A stretch of DNA of 64,000 nucleotides from Calliphora vicina (GCF_958450345.1 NC_088783.1:15503701-15567700); one strand, 5' to 3'. Counted from the first letter of the stretch, positions 48,233 to 61,120 are shown. The notes: generated from the sequence alone by a model not told the origin. A program made the numbers and translations.

Positions 48233-49020
48233 CAGTGGTTGACAATACAAAGGAAACTTTTCCAAACATTCAGCTCATTATTCAAAATTCTTAATTCTAT
48301 ATTTTGTTTAGTATTTCATTAATATATTTTTATTTGTTTACAGTATCAACAAAAAATTAAATTCTGAAAATAGAAAACAATCCTTTAGCGTATCAGTATT
48401 TTGCTTGATAGCCCATTTTTAATTACTACTTTACAGCGAAAATACATTGAAGCAATTAAGGATGCAATCGTCTCCTTTGAAATATTTTTGCATTCCCTTA
48501 TAACAGCATCTGATAAAGTTTTTGAGTCCGTATTTTACAATCTACAATTTTCTATTTGTCCTCTATGAGATTGAGATCAGGCGATTGGGCAGGCAACTTC
48601 AAAACATGTATCTCATTGGATTGTAACCACTCGGTTATAACTCTATAGGAGTGTTTGGGGTAATTTTAAAGCTGGAATCTGTAAATAAGCGACATATTTT
48701 CCTCAAAGTATGGATACATAACATCATTTAAAATGAATATGTATTTCGATTCCAGTCACACCATGAGAAATATTGCCATCCCAAAACTTGCTTGTCTTAA
48801 CAGTCCCTTTTCCTTCGACCATCTCTCATTAATGCCTCTTTTTGGATTCAGAGTACAGTATTCCAATTAAAAATATTCATTGGCAAATTGACCAAGAAAA
48901 CCAAATTCAGATTAAATTCAAAAGACTTCAAAATAAAACCCGCCAATTCCAAAAAAAAGCAGACTGACAAAAATTCGACTATTTTGGGTTATTGAAAAGC
49001 GTTAAATTGGCAAAACTACC
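48233..49020 (-). pseudogene. Tc1-like transposase relic
   Basis: On the minus strand a broken frame gives PKHSYRVITEWLQSNEIHVL followed by KLPAQSPDLNLIED, the Tc1 catalytic-core end (DNxPKH...PAQSPDLNPIEN). The left end CAGTGGTTGACAAT follows TA and looks like a terminal repeat. A similar CAGTGGTTGACA sits inverted near 53694, too far away to pair with confidence. Stops and gaps make it inactive. Confidence 0.75.
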
Positions 49021-49096
49021 TGGTAGGATTGGAAAATTGCATAATTTTCAAGGTTATGTTGAAAAATATTGAGCCCGTCAAACGATGAGATGTCAA

Positions 49097-49434
49097 ACAA
49101 GTAAGAGAGCTATATATTTGGCTGTGCCGAATCTTATATACCCTTCACCAAATTATACTTCCAAATAAAAATTTTAAATATTTTTAGGTAAAAAAAATTT
49201 ATTTATTTTTCAAAGTAGTTTTTTCAATTTTTGAAAAAAAAAAAATTGTTGATTTTTTTTTTTAATCTTAAAATTTTTTTTTAATATTTAGCGAAAAAAA
49301 AAACTTTGGAGAAAAAAAAATTCGGGTTAAAAAATATTTTTTCCGATTTTGACCCATTGTAGATCCAACTTACTATGGCCTTATATACGTCATTGCAAAG
49401 GTCTTTGGTATAGGGTGAAGGTGAAGGGTATAAA
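49097..49434 (-). mobile_element. Dispersed non-coding repeat (TACCCTTCACC family), copy 2
   Basis: Inverted relative to 25705-26293. It starts AACAAGTAAGAGAGC, then GGCTGTGCCGAATCTTATAT, and ends GGTGAAGGGTATA. Internally deleted; the poly-A/poly-T interior is preserved. Confidence 0.8.
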
Positions 49435-49489
49435 AATGAGCTGTCATTCTTTCTTATTTATTTAGTACAAACTTAAGAAATTTTAACGA

Positions 49490-49985
49490 TGAAAAGCTGT
49501 GGACACGTGGAGCTTTTGAGAGCAGGGTTTTTTAGAGATAAGGCCAAACATTTCAATTTCCCGGTCGCTTAATTTCTCGATTTGGCAATGTCAATCGGCC
49601 GCCACGTTCTTGTGATTTAAAGCTGCTAACTATTTTCTCTGGGGCAATTGGGTCAAGGCAAATTTATATACCAGTTTTTAGCAGTGGCGAAATCAGACAT
49701 TTACGAGTGAATTCATTAATTTTGTATACATGGAGTTTGACATTCGAAACAATAAGAGAATTTTTTCGAATGTCAAACTCCATACATAAAAAAATAATGA
49801 ATTCGCTTGTATTTGCCTGAATTCGCCACCGACTCTACCTGTTATATAAATTGGCCATGGACTGGATTTACTTGAACAAACTGATGTTCCGAAAGATGAA
49901 ATTCGATGAAGCATTTTAGCAAAATGTGGTTAAAAATTATGAGAATGAGAAGTGGTGATTTTTCCCACAACGACATTGGTCTCAA
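49490..49985 (+). pseudogene. mariner-like transposase C-terminal relic
   Basis: Plus-strand pieces resemble the end of a mariner/IS630-type transposase. NFPVA and FLDLAMSIGR stand where 'FPGR...ISR-GD-NWP' is usual, then RPPRSCD, LTIFSGAIGSRQIYIP (usual 'PLDYFLWG-VK---Y'), and near the end ENEKWR with HNDIGLN. Frames are broken, and a palindromic MITE interrupts it. No terminal repeats were found. Confidence 0.6.
49682..49831. mobile_element. 150-bp palindromic MITE inserted in the mariner relic
   Basis: The left arm CAGTGGCGAAATCAGACATT continues through GAATTCATTA to GGAGTTTGACATTCGAA. The right arm is its imperfect inverse, ending GAATTCGCCACCG. The central GTTTGACATTCGAA part is perfectly complementary, with a loop of about 18 bases. 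Confidence 0.88.
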
Positions 49986-49989
49986 TAAA

Positions 49990-51610
49990 ACTAAATTTGT
50001 AAAAAAAAAATGAGTTTTGAAGCCACTTTACTTCCTTAACACAAATTTGACCACCCTTTAAATAAATTCCTTTATTTACCTTTACATAGCGTTGCCAATA
50101 TCTTCACAATTATAGTTATTGCCAACTCTCCTAAACACCTCATTAAACTTGACAGTTGTTACAAATTTATTTAGTATGGCAAATGTTTTTTTTTTTTAAA
50201 TTTTTTTGTGTAAGAAAACAAACAAAAAACTATGTAAGATATTTTAATTAAATTGGTTTTATCTGCTGCTGGTATGTGTTTATTTTTTTCTTATTAACAT
50301 TCAAGTCAATTCACATTAAAAATTGGTAAGAATTTTCATATGAAACTTTTAAAGAGTTAAATTAAGTTTAAATCATCATATCCTGATCTCATTTATTTCA
50401 CTTTTTTCTTCTTCTTCTTGTATTTGTAACAACAATTTCCTTCTTTAAACTGACATTTACTGGTTTATTTCGTTTCATTATTATTGGTAGGTAGGTATGA
50501 TGATGATATGGCTGGTATGGTATGGTTAAGGTGCGCGAACAGCAACAACAACAACAAATAAAGAGCAGCAATTTGCTACATTTTTTTGTTTTATTATATG
50601 TAGTTGTTGCCAGAAGATGAAGAAGCAGCCCAAGAAGAAACTCATACGCGAAATGAGCATTTTATATGTAATTAGTGAAGACACATTACTTCTGCTTTAT
50701 TTTATTTATTTTTTTTGCGGCTAAACTAAGGCAACCCGTAGTAGTGAAGTAAGTGAATGGTAGGTAGTTTATACTTATTTCTACTTCTTAAACTTTAGCT
50801 ACATTATCATCATCATGATCATCGTCAAGATCATGCTCATTATTATGTTCTGCTTCTTTTGGTTCGTTTATGTCACTTGTGGAATTTTAATGATCTCCAA
50901 TTGTGTGCTGCTGCTGCTCTCGCTGATGTTGTGTGTAGGAAGAAGCTATAATGACATTGATGTTTTGCTCGCTTTTTCAGTTTTATTCGTTTCGTTTAGT
51001 TATATAAAGTCTTGTTTAGTTTAAAAAAATAAAATTAAACAAAAAAATAAAATTAATGCATATGTTTTGTTGTGCTTCGTAAGGAGGGTAGGTATATCTA
51101 GTAAGGAGGATTTATATTTGTATTATGATGTAAAAAAAAAACACAGAACATACAATTGTCACCATGGGCTCAAAAAACTGACATAAATTTTAATAAATTT
51201 AAATAAAACACATTTTTTTTCAAAATGTGTAGAAATCATAGATTCGAAAGAATTAATTGTTAATTAAATTTTCAAAATTAAATTAAGTTTTAGCTCTTAA
51301 TTACTGAATACTTCAAATGTATTGAATTCATTACTCTTAGAGCTCATTCTTTATGGAATTAATTCACTATTGAATCCTTCAAGTTTTCTTTAATTCAAAG
51401 CCATTACAAAATAGCTTAATAAAATTTATTGAATGATTAATTTTTTCTTCAATTATACAGGCAGTTTCATATATTATAAAAAAATTTCGTAAGATAGGAT
51501 TAAGAGCTCGTAAACTACTCCAAAACAAGACAATTTAATAGCAAAATAGTTTAACAAATTCCCAAAAATTAAACCCCGAGAGGTTATCAACAATCTAAAA
51601 TTGGAAATTA
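49990..51610. other. AT-rich non-coding DNA
   Basis: No feature supported. A slightly GC-richer stretch at 50800-51010 gives a hydrophobic 69-codon open frame of no recognised family, probably chance. Confidence 0.5.
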
Positions 51611-51616
51611 GTTCTC

Positions 51617-52640
51617 GAACTAAAGAGTGAGTCGGAAAAAATCTTATACTTGTATTAAGTTAAATAAAACTTAAAACGTTCATATAAAAATGTTCAAAAA
51701 TACGTAAATTTATTCAAATATTGTACAAATTCATTATATATTCCCTTTAAAGATTTTATAGTTGCTTCCTTTAACTTTTTGGACGAGGTGGTTCACTTAC
51801 GATTCAAATCTGACTTGTCCTGTGATACCTTTCCTGTGTTCTTTAATTATTTTTTTTTACAAGATCCCAATACCTTTCTAAAGACTGAAGCTCTGGACAG
51901 TTGTGTGGATTTGCCTCCCGTGGTACAAAATTTACATTATTGTTTGGAATTCCTCTCAAGGGCCTTTTTTAACAGTGGCATGATGCCAAATCGTTTCAGA
52001 AATATGAAGGCACTCTGTAAAAAGGTAAAGCCATTTTTGTAGACACTCCGTAATATATATTTCTGTGTTTATCGTGCCTGATTTTACAAATGATTAGCTT
52101 CTTTTGACACAACTGCAAATGTCTTGCCACACAAGAAACTTCTTGAGGAATTTTGTTTGTTCTTTTGTCCGGTACTGTTCTTGAACATTACCACAACCTT
52201 CAGCCACATAAAAATCTTGAACTTGAAGTAGTGAAAAGTCTGCCGGTTTCAACGTCACATCACACAAAAGGTTTATTTTTTAATAAAATTTTACCTCAAT
52301 TTTTTTCCCTCGTTCTTTGGCTTCTAAGTTCTTTAACCCATTGTGACCTGGAACTTTCTGAACTTCAATCCAGCATTATCTTTAGCTCTGCGTACAAAAG
52401 AATCAAAGCATTTAACTTTACAAGCAGCTTTTCTCGTAGATGTGTTCGGTGCTCTTGGAAAGAGTTATTCGACTTCCTTTGCCTTGCCAATATCTGTTAG
52501 ATCCTGATTTTCTTTCAAGATCCTAGTCTTCCTTATACTGTTAAATGGCTTCTGAAACAGTGTGACGATGAACCTTCAGATCTTTTATTATTTTTTTGAA
52601 AATCCAAATTGGATTTTTTTTTGAAAATACCGAAATAATA
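51617..52640 (-). mobile_element. Tc1/mariner-superfamily relic, copy 1
   Basis: The left end TAAAGAGTGAGTCGG and the following ACTTGTATTAAGTTAAATAA match, inverted, the right end of the copy at 55440-56199. Interior segments match too (TCGTCCAAAAAGTTAA, TTGAAGGTTCATCGTCACAC on the minus strand). Transposase-like pieces read on the minus strand (DLKVHRHTVSKAI; ANPPNC-EL). The far terminal repeat is not visible, and multiple frameshifts are present. Confidence 0.75.
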
Positions 52641-55430
52641 GTGAAAATTAATGATTTAGAAAATTGCGATGCGAAAGGTAAATGCGATAAGAATACAATT
52701 TAGTACTCTGTATCGTCTACGAAAACGCTTTTGCAAAATAAGTTGAAAAATAAGCAACACTGGCACCACAAAATGAACAATACCGAAATGAAATGTCAAA
52801 ACTTGTAAATAAAAACATTTTAAACCCATTTTTTGTGCGATGCGAAAACGCAATAAAGGGTACCAATTGTTCAGTTTTTCTTTCGCATCACAATAGAGAG
52901 TAACCCCCTTGTCCTAAGCAACCAGTGAAATGCGTGTAGGAACTAGCTTATCCCCCAACAATAAATTTCAGTGAATTTATCAAATTAAGAATTGATAAAT
53001 TTAGGAATTTAGCATAAAGCAATTTTACTAAAATAACATGTGAAATTTTGTTCCCATGAAATATTCATTTCCCTCGAAGGTAAAATTGCTATCGTGATAT
53101 TCCCATGAACTTTCTTTTCATTCACAATAGTTGATTTTGTTCGTAACATCTGCTTATTGTTTACAAAATTCCATCTGAAAATTTCACAACATGGCGAATT
53201 TTTTCGCGTGAACAAAGTTGAAGAACGAGAAATGGGAACATATTTCATGTGAAATATTGATTCGGGGTGAATATCTGACATATTTTTAAAAAATAATTAA
53301 ATAAAGGTTGTTGGCTTGACTAATGCGCCATCTCACCACCACAGGCGCTGCAATCTGCACTAATAACAAACATAACGCGCAATTGCAGAGTTGTCAATTA
53401 AAAAGCTTTTCTTCTCCTTTCACCACCTTTTCTTCTACTCTCTATCCCCTTTCCAAAGAAAGTAACACAATTATATATGTATAGGCATATTAATTGCCTG
53501 AGTGTTACTTCTCTTTTTTTAAAAAAAAAAAAGCTAAAGTGATTTAAAAATTAATTGTTTGTTTCTGACTCACTCTTTATATGTAAATAAAAGTGTATAT
53601 TCATAATTTACTTAAAAAAAGAAATTTCATACAATTTGGGATTTTGGCCTATTTATTTCACCTGTATTGTCATGTCAACCACTGTAACTAAAAACACTCA
53701 AATCTGTCAAAAATACTTACTGAATTGTTTTGTGTTTCTCGAATCATCCTAATCGGTTCATAAAATATTCACCTCCTATTTAATTTGTAACTTAATTTTG
53801 ATTAAATTTTCATCACCACCAAGCCATTGTAAGATTAAATAAAAAAAGGATTCAGATTTCTTACGCTTTAGCAAAATGTAAAAAAAAAACAACAACAACA
53901 ACAAAGTGCTTAATGAGTTCAAAAAAATGTTTGTTTAAAGTCAGATTACTTTCCTATTTAGTTAATGTCAGCAGTATTAGCAGGTTGTTGTTGCTGTATT
54001 TGTTGTCGTTGGTGTTGTTATTGTGTAAATATTCTTAACTCATTAAATCTAGCCACAGACTCGATCTATCTATTTGTTTCTCTTAAAGTCAGTGTGTGTG
54101 ATTTTTTTCTAGTTGTTGTTCTACTACAACAATACAGAATAATGATCAATTTTATGGCTATGAAAAAAACAATTAAAATATTTAATTTGCATCATTCTAC
54201 ATTTTGCAACAAGAACAACAACAAACAACAAAAAATACTACAAACTTATAAATTAATTAAAAGATTTGCCATCGTTGGCAGTTGAGATTTTTTTTCAGCT
54301 TCTTCTTCTTTACATACTCGTTCGTCGTCGTACATATTTATTTTATACAAATATATATGTATTGTACATATTTCTTTTTTTCATATAATTAAAATAGAAA
54401 AACTAACTAATTAGCGTTTTTTTTCTGTAAATGTTGTTAAAAAGCGCACGACTTGCAAACGATCGAGTGAGTCCGACCACTCGGTCATACAGTGTAGTGC
54501 ACACATTTGTACACACACTTGCTTTGAGGTGGTTGGTTGGTTGGCTGGCTGGCTGTGTGTCTCTGCTGTTTTGTTTTTGTCTGTCTGTCTGTCTGTCCTT
54601 TTTTGAGACTTTGCCTACGTTTGGCGTTAAGTGTAGTATTTTTTCATTAAAATAATTTTAATTAAAATGTTTTTATATTTATTTTTGTTGTTGTTGTTCA
54701 TTTGCTTCAAATTTATACCAGTGTGTGTGTGTGTGAATGTATGTGATTATACAACTAAAGTAGAGGCAGAAAATACAACAAACTGCAACAACCACGGCAA
54801 GAGATTGATTTATTAATTCATCGAAGAAAAGCACCACATTAAGGAGGGTTGCCAAATCTATTAAATATGTTTAAAGGGAGGTAATCAATAGGGATAAAGA
54901 GTGGGTAAAAATCGTATACACACTTACGGTTGCTATTTAAAATGGAGACAATCGGCCCACAAATTGCTGAGATTTAAGGAAAAACCCAGAGCAAACAAGA
55001 TTTATTATCTATATCTGGATTACTAAATCATTAATATAAACAATATGGATAAAATTTTTGCCATAAAATTGAATTTAAAAAAAAAATTAGGAACAATTTT
55101 GAAAAACAATTTTTTTTATTTTAAAGTTCATTAATAACCCGGTTTGCGTTACATTTTAGCTGAAAAAATAGATTTTTCGATACAAATCGAAGTACAAACG
55201 ACGCAACTTCGAAGCCATGCGACGGAAACTGAAACAAAATCGAAGCAACTTCGAAATCACAGACATTTTAAAAAGTCGCAGAACGAAGCGACGCAAACCG
55301 GGGTATTGTATTGTTATTGTCGAATAAAGCTCTTTTATTGTTTTTTTTTTAAATCGCGTTAGATTTTAAAAATATGTCAGATATTATCTTTTCTAAATCA
55401 TTAATTTACAACTGTTATTTCGGTCAAATG
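52641..55430. other. AT-rich DNA with element fragments
   Basis: Contains a lone CAGTGGTTGACA-type end near 53694 and a fragment of the TACCCTTCACC repeat (54880-55060). Patches near 53300-53450 and 54430-54600 are GC-richer, the latter with TTGG/CTGG and (GTCT)n runs. No gene identified. Confidence 0.5.
54880..55060 (+). repeat. Fragment of the TACCCTTCACC repeat family
   Basis: CGGTTGCTATTTAAAAT, CAACAAAT/CCACAAAT, GCTGAGAT and TCTATATCTGGATTACTAA match 25885-26010 in the same order. Both ends are missing. Confidence 0.75.
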
Positions 55431-55439
55431 GTCACCGAA

Positions 55440-56199
55440 AAAAAGTACGTACAAAAATAATTAAAACTTTTTAAAAAAATCCAATATGAACTTTCAAAAC
55501 AAAATGCAAAAGATTTGAAGGTTCATCGTCACACTGTTTCAAAAGCCATTACACAGTATAAGGAAGACATGAGCATTGAAAGAAAATCTGGATTAGGAAG
55601 AAAAAAGGTCTAACAGATGTTGGTAAGGCAAAAGAAGTCGAACAACTCTTTCGAAGAGCAAAGAACACTTTTATCAGAAAAGCTGATCGTAAAGTTAAAT
55701 GCTCTGATTCTTTTGTGCGCAGAACCAATGTTAATGCTGGATTGAAATCGTATAACGTTCAGAAAGTTCCAGATCGGTGCCTTCATATTACTAGACCGAT
55801 TTGCCATCATGTCACTATGGAAAAAAGGACTTTATGAGGTACTCAAACAATAATGTCAATTTTGTACCACGGAAGGCAAATCCACCCAACTGTGCAGAAC
55901 TTCGGCCTGGCAAGGTATTGGGCTCTGGCAAAAAAAGAATTAAAAAACACAGAAAATATATCCCAGGACGTGTCCGATTTTAAGCACCACTTCGTCCAAA
56001 AAGTTAACGGAAGCAACTATAAAATCATTAATGGGAGGTTTTCCGGATAAAGTGGATAAATTTATAAATACCGAGTAATGTTAATGAATTTTTAAAACAT
56101 TTGAATAAATTTACGTATTTTTCAGAATCGTTATATGGAATGGTTTAAGTTTTATTTAACTTAATACAAGTACATATACGTTTTTTCGACACACTCTTT
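55440..56199 (+). pseudogene. Tc1/mariner-superfamily transposase relic, copy 2
   Basis: The plus strand gives NAKDLKVHRHTVSKAITQYK (helix-turn-helix-like), then a gap, and later FVPRKANPPNCAELRPG with WALAKKELKNTE. This corresponds to the C-terminal catalytic-core motif of Tc1/mariner-type enzymes (NPPN-PELRP-E-FW, glutamate lost). It then runs DFKHHFVQKVNGSNYKIING. Frameshifts and a large internal deletion remove the middle. The right terminal repeat ACACACTCTTTTA-type end is preserved. Confidence 0.75.
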
Positions 56200-57880
56200 T
56201 AATCTAATTTAACCCGCCAGTGCTGACGCAAATTTTACTTTCATAAATGGTTACCTCGGTCTAACCCACTAATAGTTAACTTTTTTTAAACATTTTTGAC
56301 AATAAAACAAAGATATTTAATCAATTTAAGTTCTTTTCCTTCAATTTTAAAATTCACAAAATTTTTTAAAAACAATAACGGAGAATAAAATTATTTGATT
56401 TTGTTAACACCCGGTCTCATAGACATATCAACATTGGCTGGTTAAAATGTATTTTTTACGAGGCAATACGAAATACGAAATTAATATTTTTGTTGAAACA
56501 AAACAAAATTTTAATAATAAATTATACATATGTAGAATTTAGTAACGAACTTAAAAATATATTGTAGAAGAAATAATTTAATTTTCTTTATGAATTAGCG
56601 AATTAAACTGTATTTTGCTCAAAATTTGTCTTGACAAATTCCAACTGCAAGACTTATGATAAAAAGAAAATGCCGTTACTCTTTCCTCTCACAATATTAC
56701 TAATTGGCAACTCGGTTCATAACACATCATAAACTGCAAGCAGTAATAACAATATGAAAAGACACATAACAACAACAACAAAAAAACCAAAACAAAACAA
56801 CCCACCACGCCAACAACAATGTAAGAAGACCAAATAACATTTTTCTTGGGCTATGGTGGTAGTGGAGTGGTGGTGGTGGTAATATTATGGATTTAGCGAG
56901 ACACAGCAAGTGAGGTGTGATCTCAACGAGAGACGATTATTCATATTAATATGTATTTTCTTTTATTTTTTAAAGCCAGAAAATAAATTGAAAAATTATT
57001 AATAAAAATTACTAATTAAAAATAAATTAATTAATAAAAAAATAACTGACTGACTGCATACAAAATATTAATACAATTACGTTTTGCTTAACAATATTTC
57101 AATATATAATTGAAAGAAAATAAAAATTTAATTAATTAATAAGAAAATTGTGCTGGCAACAACAAAACAAACTAAAGCTTAATTAAATGCAGTTTATTAA
57201 TAAATAATTGTTTAATATTTGCAACGCCAGTTCAATTAATGAATAAAAATTAAAAAAAAAACACTAATAATAAGTAAACAAACTTGTATGCATTCATAGT
57301 TTTTTCTTTCTATTACACAGACTTATAGACAGCCAGACCCACAGACGATAATTATTATTATATATACAATATTTTTTAATTGCATTAAAATTGAATATTC
57401 AATATAGTTTTATACGAGTATATTGAGAATTGTATTGAATTGTAAGTTGAAGCACATTATGTGGTGGGCAACACCACCAGTTGCAACCAATTAAGCATCT
57501 TTTTTTTTGTATAGATTTTATAAGGAAAATATCGTATAATCGCACAATCGTACTATTAATAAATAAATAATTAAATTTAATAATAAACATGTTTCGTTTC
57601 GTTTCACTGGCAAGTTTTATTTTGTTTTTGTTTATATTATTTATTAATTAAAATGTGTTTACAATTAACAATTCGAACAAAATGAATATAAAATGAAACG
57701 CAACGAAAGCAAAGCAAAGCTAAATTATTATAAATCATAGAAAAATACTACATAGACAAACAATGTTAATGACTTTTTGTTAAACACATGAAAAGAAAAT
57801 ATGAACAATAAATGATAATTGGAGAGATCACACAGATGATCATGTTTTTAAAATTCATAATTTATTAAACATAGAAGAAC
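56200..57880. other. AT-rich non-coding DNA
   Basis: Includes a GGT-rich simple stretch near 56850-56882 and long TTAATTAA runs near 57000-57250. No gene found. Confidence 0.55.
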
Positions 57881-57889
57881 ACAGACAGA

Positions 57890-58665
57890 AATTATTGCTT
57901 TAAGTAGAACAAACTATAAAAGTTGGCAACGCCATAGAAAAAGTAATAAGGGTGTTGATTGCTAGTTTGACGCTCTATATTTTTATGACAATTGAGTTAG
58001 AAATTGTTTATACATATATGAACGATTGAATCTATTTATAAATATTTATTGGTATTCCTTGTATGTAAGAGGATATCAAGTCTCACTTTTTCAGCATATA
58101 AACTTCAAAGTTACTACCTTTGACCTGTGTAATAAACAGTAATCTAAAAAAAGGTTGGCAATACCAAGTCTCTCTCATAGAGGGTAGATTTGTTTTTATA
58201 CCGCAACATGTGTGTGTTTGCAAGCAAGTGTAACATTTTGTTGTTGTTGCTGCTATATAGAACAGAGGCAGCAATTATTGCTTGAAGTAGAACAAACTAT
58301 AATGGTTGGCAACGCCTTAAATCAAGGTGGTCCTTGCCTGTCTACATTTTAATGACAATTGAGTCAGAGTCATATGTGCTGTATTTCTATAGCAAATGAA
58401 TGCTTTGAGTGGAAATTTTTCATGTGTTTTGTTTTTGTTACAATAACAAAACACATGTGAAATTTCCACTCAAAATATGTACTCGTTTGGATTAGAAAAA
58501 CAGCACATTAGTTACATCCCTGTCACTGGGTCCCTGAGCTATGAACAGCAATCTACAAAAGGTTGGCAACGCCAAGACTCTCATAGAGGGTAGATTTGTT
58601 TTTATACCGTAACATGTGTATACTTGAAATGTCAAGCAGCAAGTGCAACATGTTGTTGCTGCTCT
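57890..58665. repeat. Diverged tandem duplication, period about 385-405 bp
   Basis: AATTATTGCTT[T/G]AAGTAGAACAAACTATAA, GTTGGCAACGCC, GACAATTGAGT[T/C]AGA and GAGGGTAGATTTGTTTTTAT recur in order in both halves. Copy 2 also carries a 134-bp palindrome that copy 1 lacks. Confidence 0.85.
58375..58508. mobile_element. Palindromic MITE in the second duplicate
   Basis: The inner stem GAGTGGAAATTT...CATGTGTTTTGTT pairs with AACAAAACACATG..AAATTTCCACTC (27 bp, two differences) around a loop of about 12 bases. The outer part TGTGCTGTATTTCTA pairs with TAGAAAAACAGCACA. Non-coding. Confidence 0.88.
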
Positions 58666-58669
58666 TGTC

Positions 58670-60540
58670 GTTTGTCATTATTGTTAACTTGTTTGGAGGT
58701 TAATTAATTCTGGCGATTTTAATTAGACAAAATCTCACAGACATTTGTACACATCCACCCACTTTAACAACAAGATTCTGTTCTTTTCTTTTTGTCTTTC
58801 AATAAAAATTACTTTAAAGGATAAGAGAGCCAAAGAGCATTTAGTTTATTAAAAATTGAGACAAAAAACAAAAAGAATAAAAAAAACTTGTGTTGATTTG
58901 AAATTCCTGGCCTTTGGTTTTTTTTTGTTCCTGCTTATGTTATGTTGCTTGCTGTATTTTTGGAATTTTAACAAGCTTGAGTTAAGTTTGAGTTTAAGTT
59001 TGTTTTGTTTTTTTTTTTCTTTTCAAACTGAATATTCCCACATGGACATCATTAAAACACATTCATACGTAATTAGCTTTGGGGAGTGGTACAAGAGGAA
59101 TTATACCGAACACAAAATCATAAAGAGTAAAAGGAACTTTTAAATAAGGGCAAAATGAAACCAAAACAAAATCAAAATAACCCACCAACCAACAAGCCAC
59201 AAAAATAACTTGGAAATAAAACAATTTCTAGAAGTGTATGAAAGATCATGTAGTGCAGGATCTGGGTTTTGTTTGAAGCAGCAGAAAGAAAAAAGCTCAT
59301 TAAAAAATACCAACAACCTAAAACGAAAATGTGACAAAATTTTTAAATCATCATTGACATCGTCACAGCCAGCCATACAGTCTTAAGGAAGGAACTCCTT
59401 TGGCAAGAGAGTAGTAAGTAAGAGAGTGGACAAAAAAGTGCATATTAAACCTCAGCAACATCAAAATTTTTCCAGTCCAGCTCAACACATCCATCCTTTT
59501 ATGTTTTGCTAAACTACGTTTATTCATCCATCTAGCGTTTATTTCTTTCTTTATTTCATTGTTTATTTTATATTTTAAGCGGCTTTTAAAGCTCGCTTCA
59601 GAGTTTCAGAGCAATTTCTGTTGATTGCAATGAGTAGTGGTGGTGTGCTTATGGTTTTAATGAGGCTCTAATTGACATCTGCATTTATTTGAGCGCGCGC
59701 GCACACTTTAACTTTAACATACTCCAATATATGTTTGTATATATGTATGTAAGTTGTATAAAGTAGAACCATTAAAACCGGCCAAATACAAACAAACAAA
59801 AAAGTCAACCATGCCACCAACTAAAGCTTAGTTAGTCAAAATCATACAAGCCTTCCAGTCAGCCAACCAACCAGCCACTCAGTCGGTCGATCGGTCTTGG
59901 CATAATAATAATAACAACAACAAGTCAAGTAAAAACGACCGACAACACGAAAGTTTCTCGTTGAATACAACAGCTCATCGATCACACAACACAACATAAC
60001 AACCGTTGAGCTCAGTTGCCAAAACTCTTGCAGAGCAGTCTGTAGTAAAAGAATAACACTTGGCCACGACTAATTGCAGTTAGCCCTACACTGGAGTTAG
60101 CAACATAAAGTTTAGCATTTAAAGCAACTATGTAGTTGCATTGTACATTTTAATCTAGCTAATATTCTTCTTAAGCATAAATGTATGATTCGTAGGAAAC
60201 AAAAGAGATCTGTTAGGTTATTCCGCAATTCGATATGAAAGGAAACTCTTTTGAATTACATTGTGGAATACATTTACATTGTTCGTTTTCCAGTTTTGCT
60301 TCCCCACTTAGCAACTTGGTTATTTCTTACTTACCTTCAATATAAAATTGTCAATGTAATCGTAGATATTTGTTCGTCATTAAATATCGATTCTATACTG
60401 CCAAGTTGCAGGATTCGACAGTTTCAGTTTTCTCAAATAGAAAAGAACGATAACAGAAGCGGATCAAATTCAAACATTTGGAAGAGGAAAACGTAACGAT
60501 TTCCCTTTTTCTTATTTTTATACAATACTTTGATCTACTT
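58670..60540. other. Non-coding region with GC-richer promoter-like patch
   Basis: 59850-60060 is GC-richer (CCAACCAACCAGCC, GGTCGATCGGTC) and recalls insect promoter or 5' leader sequence, but no core promoter could be fixed. A (GC)n run lies at 59692-59702. A minus-strand donor at 60335 is described separately. Confidence 0.45.
60329..60335 (-). other. Strong splice-donor-like site, minus strand
   Basis: The minus strand reads TTGAAG|GTAAGTAAG, a near-perfect donor. It lies on the Beadex strand and could end a distal 5' exon; the exon's start is not visible. Confidence 0.25.
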
Positions 60541-60544
60541 TCTT

Positions 60545-61120
60545 TGCTAAACCTAGTCCTATTTTAAAGATCTATTTCCTTTATAATATCTACTTATTCC
60601 TAACAAAATCCAATGAAACGAAGACAGTTGGATCTTCGCTCCGGAATAAGCCGAGTCTCTTTTATTTAATACTTAATTGTTACGACAATTGAACCTTCCG
60701 GAATGAGCCTAGTTTCTCTCGACCAAATATTGTCAACATTTTCAACCGGAAGTTTTTTTTTGCAATGGGAAGAACTCTCAGCGACAGTTACAACAACAAC
60801 TTGATTGACAGAGAAGTGATTGAGTGAGTGATGACCAACAGTGAATGGTGACCTAGTTATATTTTGAAGATATATTTCCTTTATATTACTTAAGATCTAC
60901 TTATTCTTAACAGAATCCAATGAAACGATTACAACCTGATCTTCGCTCAGGCATTAGCCCAGTCTCTATTAACTCGAAGAATAATAACTTTAATACTTAA
61001 TTGTTATTACAATTGCTCCGGAATGCGCCGAGTCTCTCTCGATTAAATATTGTTAACTGTTACAACAACAATTTTATTAAAAGAGAAGCGATCGAGTGAT
61101 GACCAACAGTGAAGAATGGA
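60545..61120. repeat. Diverged tandem duplication, period about 270-310 bp
   Basis: ATTT[CT]CTTTATA, ATCTACTTATTC, AATCCAATGAAACGA, GATCTTCGCTC, CCGAGTCTCT, TTAATACTTAATTGTTA and GAGTGATGACCAACAGTGAA recur in the same order in two halves. Confidence 0.85.

Noticed and set aside
50815..51024. Small membrane protein frame
   Set aside because: Hydrophobic residues come from T-rich codons; no conserved start context, splice support or family.
52153..52500. 115-codon plus-strand open frame
   Set aside because: Antisense of the Tc1/mariner relic whose coding strand is minus.
54431..54655. 74-codon plus-strand open frame
   Set aside because: Produced by TTGG/CTGG/GTCT simple repeats.
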